DNA from: Ascidiaceihabitans sp029251465
GTDB taxonomy: Bacteria; Pseudomonadota; Alphaproteobacteria; Rhodobacterales; Rhodobacteraceae
DNA length: 64,000 nucleotides
Reading direction: 5' to 3'
Assembly: GCF_042932805.1 (NCBI RefSeq)
Contig: NZ_CP170633.1
Location: 1,736,001 to 1,800,000 of the forward strand
In this document: positions 24,824-32,293 of the stretch, piece after piece
Layout of the letters: each line of letters begins with the position of its first letter
Numbering within the stretch: position 1 is the stretch's first letter
Translations under genes and position numbers: made by a program
The notes under the pieces: generated by a model
What the model was told of the DNA's origin: nothing
Databases searched by the model: none
Seen by the model: only the letters and a program-made list of their open reading frames with translations

Positions 24824-25246
24824 TCACTCGTCGCGGTGCACTTTTTCGCGCCGCTCATGCTTTTCCTGTGCCTCAAGGCTCATCGTGGCGATGGGCCGTG
24901 CGTCCAGACGTTTCAAAGAAATCGGTTCACCCGTGACCGAGCAATAGCCGAATTCATCTTCGTCGATGCGGCGCAGTGCGGCGTCGATTTTGGACACCAG
25001 CTTGCGCTGACGATCCCGCGTGCGCAATTCCAGCGCGCGGTCGGTTTCCTCGGACGCACGATCATTGACGTCTGGAATATTGCGTGTGCCATCTTGCAAT
25101 GCTTCGATGGTATCGCGGCTGCCTGCGAGCAACTCTGATTTCCAGTCCAAAAGCTTGCGACGGAAATATTCCGTCTGGCGGTCATTCATAAACGGTTCAT
25201 CATCGGCCGGTCTGTAGTCATCCGGCAAGAATGCTTCCTGCTTCAT
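24824..25246 (-). CDS. dksA: DksA-type RNA polymerase regulator, one-cysteine form
   Basis: Binds the secondary channel of RNA polymerase and works with ppGpp. I use ATG 25246, preceded by AGGGGAAAG, giving 140 residues; an in-frame extension to 25351 has no such support. The coiled-coil tip DVNDRASEETDRALELR (59-75) keeps the functional acidic and Ala residues. The zinc-finger region keeps only Cys102 (YCSVTG); the other three cysteine positions are Thr105, Ser123 and Ala126, so it cannot bind zinc in the E. coli manner. Such a form is known from Rhodobacter. Located between the FAD monooxygenase and moxR, divergent from moxR. Confidence 0.92.
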   Translation of the reverse strand: MKQEAFLPDDYRPADDEPFMNDRQTEYFRRKLLDWKSELLAGSRDTIEALQDGTRNIPDVNDRASEETDRALELRTRDRQRKLVSKIDAALRRIDEDEFGYCSVTGEPISLKRLDARPIATMSLEAQEKHERREKVHRDE

Positions 25247-25421
25247 GTCTTTCCCCTCACTACGGCTTGCGCTTGTCATGCTGGCTTCCTTACAATCCAA
25301 AACGGGTCGCCCCCTGCGGGTGCATCTAACGTAGCGTTTGGGAATTGTCACTACACAATCCTGCGCGCTTTGGGCTAAAGGTATTGGTAAATAAATCGCG
25401 CCAAATTGAGGTAAAATAGAT

Positions 25422-26264
25422 ATGAAATTTCAAGGCACTGACAGCTATGTCGCCACGGACGACATGACAATTGCGGTGAATGCGGCCGTCACACTTGAGC
25501 GCCCTCTACTCGTCAAAGGGGAACCCGGCACCGGCAAGACCGAATTGGCCAAGCAAGTTGCCACCTCTTTGGGTCTGCGCATGATCGAATGGAACATCAA
25601 ATCGACCACCCGCGCGCAGCAGGGTCTGTATGAATATGACGCTGTATCGCGCCTGCGTGACAGCCAGTTGGGCGAGGAAAAAGTCCACGACGTCGCCAAC
25701 TACATTCGCAAAGGCAAGTTGTGGGAAGCGTTCGAGGCGGGCGAAAAAGTCGTGCTGCTGATCGACGAAATCGACAAAGCCGACATTGAATTTCCGAACG
25801 ATTTGCTGCAAGAGCTCGATAAGATGGAGTTCTACGTCTACGAGACTGGCAAAACCATCAAGGCGGTGAATCGCCCGATCGTGATCATCACTTCGAACAA
25901 TGAAAAGGAACTGCCCGACGCGTTTCTGCGCCGCTGTTTCTTTCACTACATCCGCTTTCCAGACATGGAAACAATGCGCGCCATCGTCGAAGTCCACCAC
26001 CCAGGCATCAAGGAACAGTTGCTGACCACGGCGCTGACCCAGTTCTTTGAGGTGCGCGAACAAGCCGGTTTGAAAAAGAAACCCTCGACCTCCGAAGTGC
26101 TGGATTGGCTGAAATTGCTACTGGCCGAAGACATGTCGGCCGAGGATCTGAAATCTGGCGGTGCCTCTGCCTTGCCAAAACTGCACGGTGCCTTGTTGAA
26201 AAACGAGCAAGACGTGCATTTGTTTGAACGTTTGGCGTTTATGGCCCGGGGTCAGCAGCGCTAG
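25422..26264 (+). CDS. MoxR-family AAA+ ATPase
   Basis: A 280-residue ATPase of the MoxR type, usually a chaperone or metal-insertion helper that acts with a VWA protein. Walker A is GEPGTGKTE (about 32-40), Walker B VVLLIDEIDKAD, sensor 1 IVIITSNNEKELPDAF, and the arginine finger is in FLRRCFFHYIRFPD. A VWA partner lies about 2.3 kb downstream (28603), separated by a GNAT, a DUF2927-type lipoprotein and a small membrane protein. The gene has its own upstream gap of 175 bp and ends before a strong terminator, so the partner is on a separate transcript. Confidence 0.9.
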   Translation: MKFQGTDSYVATDDMTIAVNAAVTLERPLLVKGEPGTGKTELAKQVATSLGLRMIEWNIKSTTRAQQGLYEYDAVSRLRDSQLGEEKVHDVANYIRKGKLWEAFEAGEKVVLLIDEIDKADIEFPNDLLQELDKMEFYVYETGKTIKAVNRPIVIITSNNEKELPDAFLRRCFFHYIRFPDMETMRAIVEVHHPGIKEQLLTTALTQFFEVREQAGLKKKPSTSEVLDWLKLLLAEDMSAEDLKSGGASALPKLHGALLKNEQDVHLFERLAFMARGQQR

Positions 26265-26315
26265 CGCCAACCTCAGATAGCGGAATTTGGGCCAAGGTCG
26301 CAAATTCGTTGCAAA

Positions 26316-26352
26316 AAAGCCGCGCGGGCCCTCTCGGGCGGCTTTGTTTTTT
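26316..26352 (+). terminator. Rho-independent terminator after moxR
   Basis: Stem AAAGCCGC (26316-26323) with GCGGCTTT (26338-26345), a 14-base loop, followed by GTTTTTT. About 50 bp after the moxR stop. Confidence 0.85.
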
Positions 26353-26354
26353 GC

Positions 26355-26401
26355 TGAAATAAGGCAGATTTGGACAACTGCCCTACTTCTGCCTTATTTC
26401 A
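26355..26401. repeat. 14-bp perfect inverted repeat beside the terminator
   Basis: TGAAATAAGGCAGA (26355-26368) and TCTGCCTTATTTCA (26388-26401) with a 19-base spacer. It begins 3 bp after the terminator's T-run. On the plus strand AAAACAACAC follows, so it is not a second terminator in that direction. Confidence 0.75.
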
Positions 26402-26594
26402 AAACAACACACGTAAGACGATGTTTGAATTAAAATCAAATACTTGCGGATCATTAGACGACCCTCGATACGCTCATTTACCGCCCATTTTCATAAAATC
26501 TGCCACAAACTTGCCTTAATTGAACCCTAAGAAGGTCGGGTTGAGAGGCGACAAGATCTCCAACTGAGGCGATTAAGTAGGCAGGCAGTATTAA
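26402..26594 (+). promoter_or_regulatory. Leader region upstream of the GNAT gene
   Basis: Together with the two hairpins this completes the 330-bp gap after moxR. It is AT-rich up to about 26525 and then has short G/A-rich segments before the ATG at 26595. No open frame, no convincing -35/-10 pair and no known riboswitch is visible. It presumably holds the promoter for the 26595-29790 gene run. Confidence 0.35.
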
Positions 26595-27050
26595 ATGATT
26601 GGTAACGACGCACTCCAAGTGCGCCCGCTGATTGAGTCCGATAAGGATTCATGGGGCCTACTTTGGACCGCTTATCTTGCGTTTTATAAGACAAGTGTGC
26701 CTGCGCAGACGTATGACGTCTATTTTCAGCGCCTGCTTGGCGATGACCCACAAGATTTCAACGGCCTTGTCGCCGTTAAAGACGGCCAGTTGGTTGGTCT
26801 CACCCACTACCTGTTTCATCGCCACGGCTGGAAGGTCGAAAACACCTGCTACTTACAAGACCTCTACGCCGATCCATCCGTGCGTGGCCTTGGCATTGGA
26901 CGCGCCTTGATCGAAGCGGTTTACGCTGCGGCCGACGCGGCAAACGCACCAAGCGTCTATTGGTTAACCCAAGACGACAATACGCAAGCGCGCAAACTTT
27001 ATGACCGCATCGGGACTCTCACGAACTTTATCAAGTACGGGAGAACATGA
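26595..27050 (+). CDS. GNAT-family N-acetyltransferase
   Basis: A 151-residue acetyl-CoA-dependent acetyltransferase. Acetyl-CoA-binding motif A is in CYLQDLYADPSVRGLGIGRALIEAVYAAAD (V-x-G-x-G-I-G-R). VYWLTQDDNTQARKLYDRIG is the usual C-terminal segment, where Asn and Tyr contribute to catalysis. The substrate is unknown; related enzymes act on small amines, amino acids or protein N-termini. The stop overlaps the start of the next gene by 4 bp (ATGATG region), so the two are translationally coupled. Confidence 0.88.
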   Translation: MIGNDALQVRPLIESDKDSWGLLWTAYLAFYKTSVPAQTYDVYFQRLLGDDPQDFNGLVAVKDGQLVGLTHYLFHRHGWKVENTCYLQDLYADPSVRGLGIGRALIEAVYAAADAANAPSVYWLTQDDNTQARKLYDRIGTLTNFIKYGRT

Positions 27051-28417
27051 TGCGCCGCTATGTGCTCCCTCTCGCTTTGATGTTGAACGCGTGTATGCCT
27101 GTGACCCCGACGGATACGGCGACGCGGGCCAACATCACCGCCTCGACCTTGCCGCCGATGAAAACCTTTGGGGCCCCGCGCCCATCGCGGCCTGCAAAAT
27201 CCAACGTCGATCTAACCAATGACTTTATTGATCTGTCTTTCCGGTTGGAAAGCGGTCGTGATCTGCCGCTGTTCACCCGTTTTGAAAACCCGATTTCCGT
27301 CCGCGTGACGGGCGCGCCACCTGCGTCCCTCGGGTCCGATCTGAACAAACTGCTGCACCGTTTGCGCACCGAGGCTGGCATCAGCATCAGTCAAACCGCC
27401 GCGACACAGCCTGCAAACATCACTATTCAGGCCGTTGGCCGTGCAGAAATCCGCCGCGCCCTGCCCCACGCTGCCTGTTTTGTTGTGCCAAATATCGATG
27501 ATATTTCGGAATACCGCACTGCCAAACGCACGCCCAAGACGAACTGGGCCATCATGCGCGAGCGCAAGAAACTGGCGATTTTCCTACCAAATGACGCAAG
27601 CCCGCAAGAGGTGCGCGATTGCCTGCACGAGGAACTGGCCCAAGCGTTAGGCCCGTTGAACGATCTGTACCGTTTGCCCGACTCTGTCTTTAACGACGAC
27701 AACGTGCACACAGTTCTGACCGGTTTCGACATGATGATGCTGCGGGCCTATTATTCGCCCGAATTGCGCTCTGGCATGACCCGTGGTCAGGTCAAAGCCA
27801 AGTTGCCAGCCATTTTCGGTCGCATCAATCCGGGCGGAAACGGGCGTCAGGCGAAATTTGCATCCCGTACGCCGCGCGCGTGGTCACAGGCCATTCAAAA
27901 GGCGCTTGGCCCGGGTGCCACGCCACGCGAACGCGGTGTTGCTGCGGATCAGGCGTTGAAAATTGCCACTGCCATGGGATGGCACGATCACCGCCGCGCC
28001 TTTGCACACTACGCAAATGGTCGCATTTTGCTGTCCTCCGATCCCAAAGCCGCACAACAGCATTTCCTTGCTGCTGACCGTTATTACGCTGCAACGCCCG
28101 GTGCCGATTTGCACCGCGCCTATGTTGCTACGCAACTGGCGGCCCATGCGATCACCCAAGGCGACGGCGATCGTGCCCTGCTGTTGGTTGGGCCCCACAT
28201 TGATCGTGCCGCGCGCAATGAGAACGCGATTTTGCTGTCGACTTTGCTATTGTTGCGGGCCGAAGCGCTTGATCTGAATGGACGAACAGCCGAAGCACGT
28301 ACCGTCAGACTGGACAGTCTTGGATGGGCGCGATACGGCTTTGGACCAGATTGGGCCGTGCGGGCCAAGTTGCGTGAAATCTCGTCTCTCAGCCCGCTGA
28401 AAAAAGGCCGCACCTAA
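27047..28417 (+). CDS. DUF2927-type lipoprotein
   Basis: A 456-residue exported lipoprotein. The signal MMRRYVLPLALMLNAC ends in lipobox LNAC, with Cys16 lipidated. The N-terminal half (about 55-240) has the DUF2927 pattern: DLTNDFIDLSFRLESGRDLPLFTRFENPISVRVTGAP, and CLHEELAQALGPLNDLYRLPDSVFNDDNVHTVLTGFDMMMLRAYYSPELRSGM. That pattern is recalled as a periplasmic, possibly metallopeptidase-like domain (HEELAQ could bind metal), but no function is established. The C-terminal half (about 270-456) is helical with TPR-like repeats. Coupled to the GNAT gene upstream and followed after 16 bp by a small membrane protein. Confidence 0.8.
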   Translation: MMRRYVLPLALMLNACMPVTPTDTATRANITASTLPPMKTFGAPRPSRPAKSNVDLTNDFIDLSFRLESGRDLPLFTRFENPISVRVTGAPPASLGSDLNKLLHRLRTEAGISISQTAATQPANITIQAVGRAEIRRALPHAACFVVPNIDDISEYRTAKRTPKTNWAIMRERKKLAIFLPNDASPQEVRDCLHEELAQALGPLNDLYRLPDSVFNDDNVHTVLTGFDMMMLRAYYSPELRSGMTRGQVKAKLPAIFGRINPGGNGRQAKFASRTPRAWSQAIQKALGPGATPRERGVAADQALKIATAMGWHDHRRAFAHYANGRILLSSDPKAAQQHFLAADRYYAATPGADLHRAYVATQLAAHAITQGDGDRALLLVGPHIDRAARNENAILLSTLLLLRAEALDLNGRTAEARTVRLDSLGWARYGFGPDWAVRAKLREISSLSPLKKGRT

Positions 28418-28433
28418 GGTTCGGAGCTGAACT

Positions 28434-28601
28434 ATGATCGTGATTATCGCAGCCCTTTTGGGGGCGATTGTTGGCGCATTTACGGCCAAGCGCCGCAAAG
28501 GTAACACCTTGGATATACTGCAATATGCCGCGGGTTATGCGATGGCGTTTGTTGTGGTTGGCATGATCGCGACAGTCGTTCTGCACCGCTTGGCGGTCTA
28601 A
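28434..28601 (+). CDS. 55-residue membrane protein with two spans
   Basis: A short gene between the lipoprotein and VWA genes. Span 1 is MIVIIAALLGAIVGAFTA (about 1-18), then a basic loop KRRKGNTLD (19-27), then span 2 at about 33-51 (YAAGYAMAFVVVGMIATVV). The loop charge suggests both ends lie on the periplasmic side. GGTTCGGAG is a good ribosome-binding site. The stop TAA (28599-28601) is directly followed by the VWA start (28603), so the two are tightly coupled. I do not know a function; position implies a role with the MoxR/VWA system. Confidence 0.72.
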   Translation: MIVIIAALLGAIVGAFTAKRRKGNTLDILQYAAGYAMAFVVVGMIATVVLHRLAV

Positions 28602-28602
28602 C

Positions 28603-29790
28603 ATGTTTCTGCCGTTCTTTGACAACTTGCGCAGCGCCGGTGTCCCCGTTTCGATCCGCGAATTCCTGGCGTTTCTCGAGGGCATGAAAGCCGGTCTTGC
28701 GACCTATGATGTTGAATCATTTTACTATCTGGCCCGCGTGTCGATGGTGAAGGACGAGCGTAACATCGACAAGTTCGACCGCGCCTTTGCCGCAGCGTTC
28801 GACGGGTTGGAACAGATCAGCATCGAACAAGTTCTAGAGGCCGTCGACATCCCGTCTGACTGGCTGGAAAAACTGGCAGAGAAACACCTGTCCCAAGAGG
28901 AAAAAGACGAAATCGAAGCGATGGGTGGCTTCGAGAAATTAATGGAGACGCTGAAACAGCGCCTTGAAGAGCAAAAAGGCCGGCACCAAGGTGGCAACAA
29001 ATGGGTTGGCACGGCGGGCACCTCGCCTTTTGGGGCCTACGGGTACAACCCCGAAGGTGTGCGGATCGGCCAAAAAGAAAGCCGTCACCAGCGCGCCACT
29101 AAAGTCTGGGACAAGCGCGAATTTAAAAACTTGGACGACCAAGTTGAACTGGGCACCCGCAACATCAAAGTGGCGCTGAAACGTCTGCGCAAATGGGCGC
29201 GTGACGGGGCGCAAGAAGAACTGGACTTGAACGGCACCATCCGTGCGACAGCTGAAAACGGCTATCTTGACGTAAAAACGCGGCCCGAGCGGCGCAACGC
29301 GGTCAAAGTTCTGTTGTTTCTGGACGTCGGTGGATCGATGGATCCGCATATCAAAGTGGTCGAGGAATTGTTCTCGGCTGCGCGCACCGAATTCAAGCAT
29401 CTTGAGCACTTTTATTTCCACAATTGCCTGTATGAAGGTGTGTGGAAAGACAACCGTCGCCGCTGGGATGCCCAGATGAAAACCGACGACGTTCTGCGCA
29501 CCTACGGCCCTGATTACAAATGTATTTTTGTCGGCGATGCCTCCATGTCGCCCTATGAAATCGCCTATCCAGGTGGTGCCAATGAACATTGGAATCCCGA
29601 AAGCGGCCAGGTCTGGCTGGAACGCACGCGCGATCAGTGGAAATCGAGCTTGTGGATCAATCCGATCCCGGAAAAATACTGGTCCTACACCCATTCAATC
29701 ACCATGATCCAAGAGATCTTTGGCAAAGACGCGATGGTGCCGATGACCCTTGAGGGACTCAGCCGCGGGATGAAAGCGTTGACCCGCTAG
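28603..29790 (+). CDS. CoxE-like VWA-domain protein
   Basis: A 395-residue cytoplasmic protein expected to work with a MoxR ATPase as an adaptor in metal-centre or complex assembly. The N-terminus (MFLPFFDNLRSAGVPVSIREFLAFLEGMKAGL) is typical of the CoxE-like group. A charged central segment (about 130-200) follows. The VWA fold begins near VKVLLFLDVGGSMD. The metal-site motif at Asp241 reads DVGGS, where DxSxS is usual, so one of the two serines is replaced by Gly. The gene is 1 bp after the 55-residue gene and 2.3 kb from moxR. Confidence 0.85.
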   Translation: MFLPFFDNLRSAGVPVSIREFLAFLEGMKAGLATYDVESFYYLARVSMVKDERNIDKFDRAFAAAFDGLEQISIEQVLEAVDIPSDWLEKLAEKHLSQEEKDEIEAMGGFEKLMETLKQRLEEQKGRHQGGNKWVGTAGTSPFGAYGYNPEGVRIGQKESRHQRATKVWDKREFKNLDDQVELGTRNIKVALKRLRKWARDGAQEELDLNGTIRATAENGYLDVKTRPERRNAVKVLLFLDVGGSMDPHIKVVEELFSAARTEFKHLEHFYFHNCLYEGVWKDNRRRWDAQMKTDDVLRTYGPDYKCIFVGDASMSPYEIAYPGGANEHWNPESGQVWLERTRDQWKSSLWINPIPEKYWSYTHSITMIQEIFGKDAMVPMTLEGLSRGMKALTR

Positions 29791-29853
29791 CGCGTTCTAA
29801 ACGCAGGCAATTATCATTTGGACGGCGCGCGCGTTTCAATCTACGCTCGCCGC

Positions 29854-31008
29854 ATGTCGAACGCCCCAATTACGCATATCGATCTGGCAGAGTTCACCGC
29901 CGATCCCTACCCCATTTTGGCCAGTATGCGCGCCAAAACTCCGATCACGTTTGTCCCCGAATTGGCGGCCACTTTGATGGTCAAACGCGACGACATTCAC
30001 GTTCACGAAAAACGCACGCAGGTGTTTTCATCCGTTCAACCGGACGGTCTGATGGTGCAGTTGATGGGCGAAAATATGATGCGCAAAGACGGCGAGGCAC
30101 ATATGGCCGAACGCCGCGCACTGTTTCCAGCCTTGTCGCCGCGCACCGTGAATGATCATTGGAAAGCAATCTTTGAAACGGCAACGCTGGATCTGCTGGC
30201 CAAGCTGCGCAAAACGGGCAAATGCGATCTGGTACGCGATTATGCGATGCCGGTTTCGGCCATGGCACTCAAGGCGATCACCGGGTTGGAATCAATGTCA
30301 GACGCGGAAATGGACGGGGTCAGTCAGGCGATGATTGACGGCTGCGCGAATTATGCGGGCGATCCGAAATTGACCAAACGCTGCAACCGCGCGACGGCCT
30401 TGATCGACGAACACATCAAATATGCGCGCCAAGCCCCGCCCCGGTTTTCGGCCCTACAGGTCATGCAAGACGCAGGCCTGCCTGACGACAGCCAAAGCGC
30501 CAACACCAAACTGATTATTTCAGGCGGGCAAAACGAACCGCGTGACGCGATTGCCGGCACGATCTGGGCGCTTTTGAACCACCCCAGCCAGTTGGCGATG
30601 ATCCAAGACGGGCGCGCAACCTACGGCGATGCGTTTTCCGAATACGCCCGCTGGATGGCCCCCATCGGCATGTCGCCACGCCGCGTGGCCCAAACCGACA
30701 CCATCGACGACATCACATTCGATCCCGAAGACCGCGTGTTTTTCATGTTCGGCTCAGCCGGTCGGGACGAAGACCACTTTAGCGCGCCCGACACGTTTGA
30801 CGTGACCCGCAACACCCAAAGCGCGATCAGCTTTGGCGCAGGACCGCATTTTTGCGCAGGGGCTGCTGCAGCACGGTGCCTGATCGCTGACGTCGCATTG
30901 CCACTCGCCTTTGCGCATTTGCCAAATTTGCGCCTGACCGGCCCCGTCCCCTACACTGGCTGGGCGTTTCGCGGACCCACAAAAATGCCTGTGGCGTGGG
31001 AAATTTAG
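29854..31008 (+). CDS. Cytochrome P450
   Basis: A soluble 384-residue bacterial P450. The heme-thiolate loop FGAGPHFCAGAAAAR has the ligand Cys334. The ExxR-type core is preceded by the I-helix segment LIISGGQNEPRDAIAGTIWALL, in which the usual acid-Thr pair (A/G-G-x-D/E-T) is replaced by GGQNEP. I chose ATG 29854 (MSNAPITH...) over an upstream TTG at 29818. No ferredoxin or reductase gene is adjacent, so electrons must come from a partner elsewhere. The substrate is unknown. It sits between the VWA gene and an M48 peptidase, in the same direction, with gaps of 63 and 47 bp. Confidence 0.88.
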   Translation: MSNAPITHIDLAEFTADPYPILASMRAKTPITFVPELAATLMVKRDDIHVHEKRTQVFSSVQPDGLMVQLMGENMMRKDGEAHMAERRALFPALSPRTVNDHWKAIFETATLDLLAKLRKTGKCDLVRDYAMPVSAMALKAITGLESMSDAEMDGVSQAMIDGCANYAGDPKLTKRCNRATALIDEHIKYARQAPPRFSALQVMQDAGLPDDSQSANTKLIISGGQNEPRDAIAGTIWALLNHPSQLAMIQDGRATYGDAFSEYARWMAPIGMSPRRVAQTDTIDDITFDPEDRVFFMFGSAGRDEDHFSAPDTFDVTRNTQSAISFGAGPHFCAGAAAARCLIADVALPLAFAHLPNLRLTGPVPYTGWAFRGPTKMPVAWEI

Positions 31009-31055
31009 CAGCGATGCCCCTTTGCCCTGCGCCCAATCAGGCCCATATGTAGACC

Positions 31056-31748
31056 ATGTTGAAACTGACCCCCATTTTACTGGCGATCCTTTATGGCCTT
31101 GCGATGTATCGTTTCTCGGCGTGGCAAACGGCCCGGCGTCTTGATTCACAATCAACCGAGCTGACGGACCCGTTGCTGGGCCACATGAGCATGCAAATGG
31201 CAAAAGCGCTGGAGATCGAGCGGATCAAGGTTCACATCTACGAAATCCCGCAGATCAATGGCTTAGCTGCCCCTGACGGGCGAATTTTCATCACCCGCGG
31301 ATTCTACGATAAATTCAAATCGGGCGAAGTCAGCGCGGATGAATTGGCCAGTGTGATCGCACACGAACTGGGGCACGTGGCCTTGGGGCACTCGCGCCGC
31401 CGGATGATCGATTTCTCGGGTCAAAACGCGCTGCGAACCGCCCTTGCGATGGTATTGGGGCGGATCATTCCGGGTGTTGGTGTCTGGGTTGCGGGCATGT
31501 TGACATCAATGTTGGCGGCAAAACTGAGCCGCGTCGACGAATACGAGGCGGACGCCTACGCCGCCGCGTTGTTGACCAAAGCAGGGATCGGAACAGCGGG
31601 TCAAATTTCGCTTTTTGAAAAGCTCGACGCGCTCAGCCAGTCGGGCGCAAACGGCGCGCCTGCTTGGATGCTCAGCCATCCCAAAACATCCGAACGCATT
31701 CAGGCTTTGCAAAAATTGCAGAACGCGTGGACGCCGGTTTCAAAATAG
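31056..31748 (+). CDS. M48-family membrane metallopeptidase
   Basis: A 230-residue zinc peptidase. The zinc site is VIAHELGHVALGH, with His103-Glu-x-x-His107, and the third ligand Glu is in SRVDEYEADAYAAALL (about 160). An N-terminal hydrophobic segment (TPILLAILYGLAMYRFSAW) is probably a membrane anchor or signal, and a second hydrophobic stretch (MVLGRIIPGVGVWVAGMLTSMLAAKL) follows the active site. Compared with HtpX it is short. Members of M48 usually remove misfolded membrane or envelope proteins. It is convergent with the PIN gene, 2 bp apart. Confidence 0.87.
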   Translation: MLKLTPILLAILYGLAMYRFSAWQTARRLDSQSTELTDPLLGHMSMQMAKALEIERIKVHIYEIPQINGLAAPDGRIFITRGFYDKFKSGEVSADELASVIAHELGHVALGHSRRRMIDFSGQNALRTALAMVLGRIIPGVGVWVAGMLTSMLAAKLSRVDEYEADAYAAALLTKAGIGTAGQISLFEKLDALSQSGANGAPAWMLSHPKTSERIQALQKLQNAWTPVSK

Positions 31749-31750
31749 AT

Positions 31751-32293
31751 CTATTGCGACAACGCCTTGGCAATCCGTGGCAAACGCGCCTTTTTGAACA
31801 GGGCGCGCATCGTCCAATCTTTGCCCGACAGATCGCGCGCTGTTTGCAAGACGCCGTTGGCAACATCCGTGATCACCTCGGGCGAACTTTGCCAGACCTG
31901 ATGCAGAAACCCGTCAGGGTCCACACGGCTAAGCCCTTCTTCGGCCAGTATATTTCGCGGAAAATCTTTGGCGTTCAGGGTTATGATCCCATCTGCGGAT
32001 CCAGCAATCGCTGCGGCCAGAACATGCACGTCATTGGCATCAGGCAACCACAATCGCTGCTCAAGTGCCGCGTTGGGTAACACCTCTGCCCGTGGCCACG
32101 CCACGCGCAGCATCGCGATTTCAGAGCGCGCAAACACTTCGGCTTCGGGTCCGATTTTCAGCGTCGCGCGCGCCCATTCCTCAAGCACGCGCGGACTGAA
32201 TTGTGGCTCGAACACCCCGGCCCGCGCCACGCCCATCAGCATCTCGCGCATGACGGTCGGGTACAGAACGCAGGCGTCCAGAAACATTCTCAT
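31751..32293 (-). CDS. PIN-domain nuclease-like protein
   Basis: A 180-residue protein with the PIN fold at about 1-130: MRMFLDACVLYP (first acidic Asp), then SPRVLEEWARATL with Glu, and a later acidic cluster in WLPDANDVHVLAAAIAGSADGIITLNAKDFP. The metal-binding acids are therefore present, so it is a candidate RNase. It overlaps the preceding rRNA methyltransferase gene by 4 bp (ATGA) and so is translated with it, not with an antitoxin. That argues against a free-standing toxin-antitoxin pair and for an RNA-processing role. My recollection is that this pair is conserved in Rhodobacteraceae. Confidence 0.82.
   Translation of the reverse strand: MRMFLDACVLYPTVMREMLMGVARAGVFEPQFSPRVLEEWARATLKIGPEAEVFARSEIAMLRVAWPRAEVLPNAALEQRLWLPDANDVHVLAAAIAGSADGIITLNAKDFPRNILAEEGLSRVDPDGFLHQVWQSSPEVITDVANGVLQTARDLSGKDWTMRALFKKARLPRIAKALSQ

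Noticed and set aside
28939..29694. 251-residue minus-strand frame
   Set aside because: Opposite the VWA gene, which is well supported by context and motifs.
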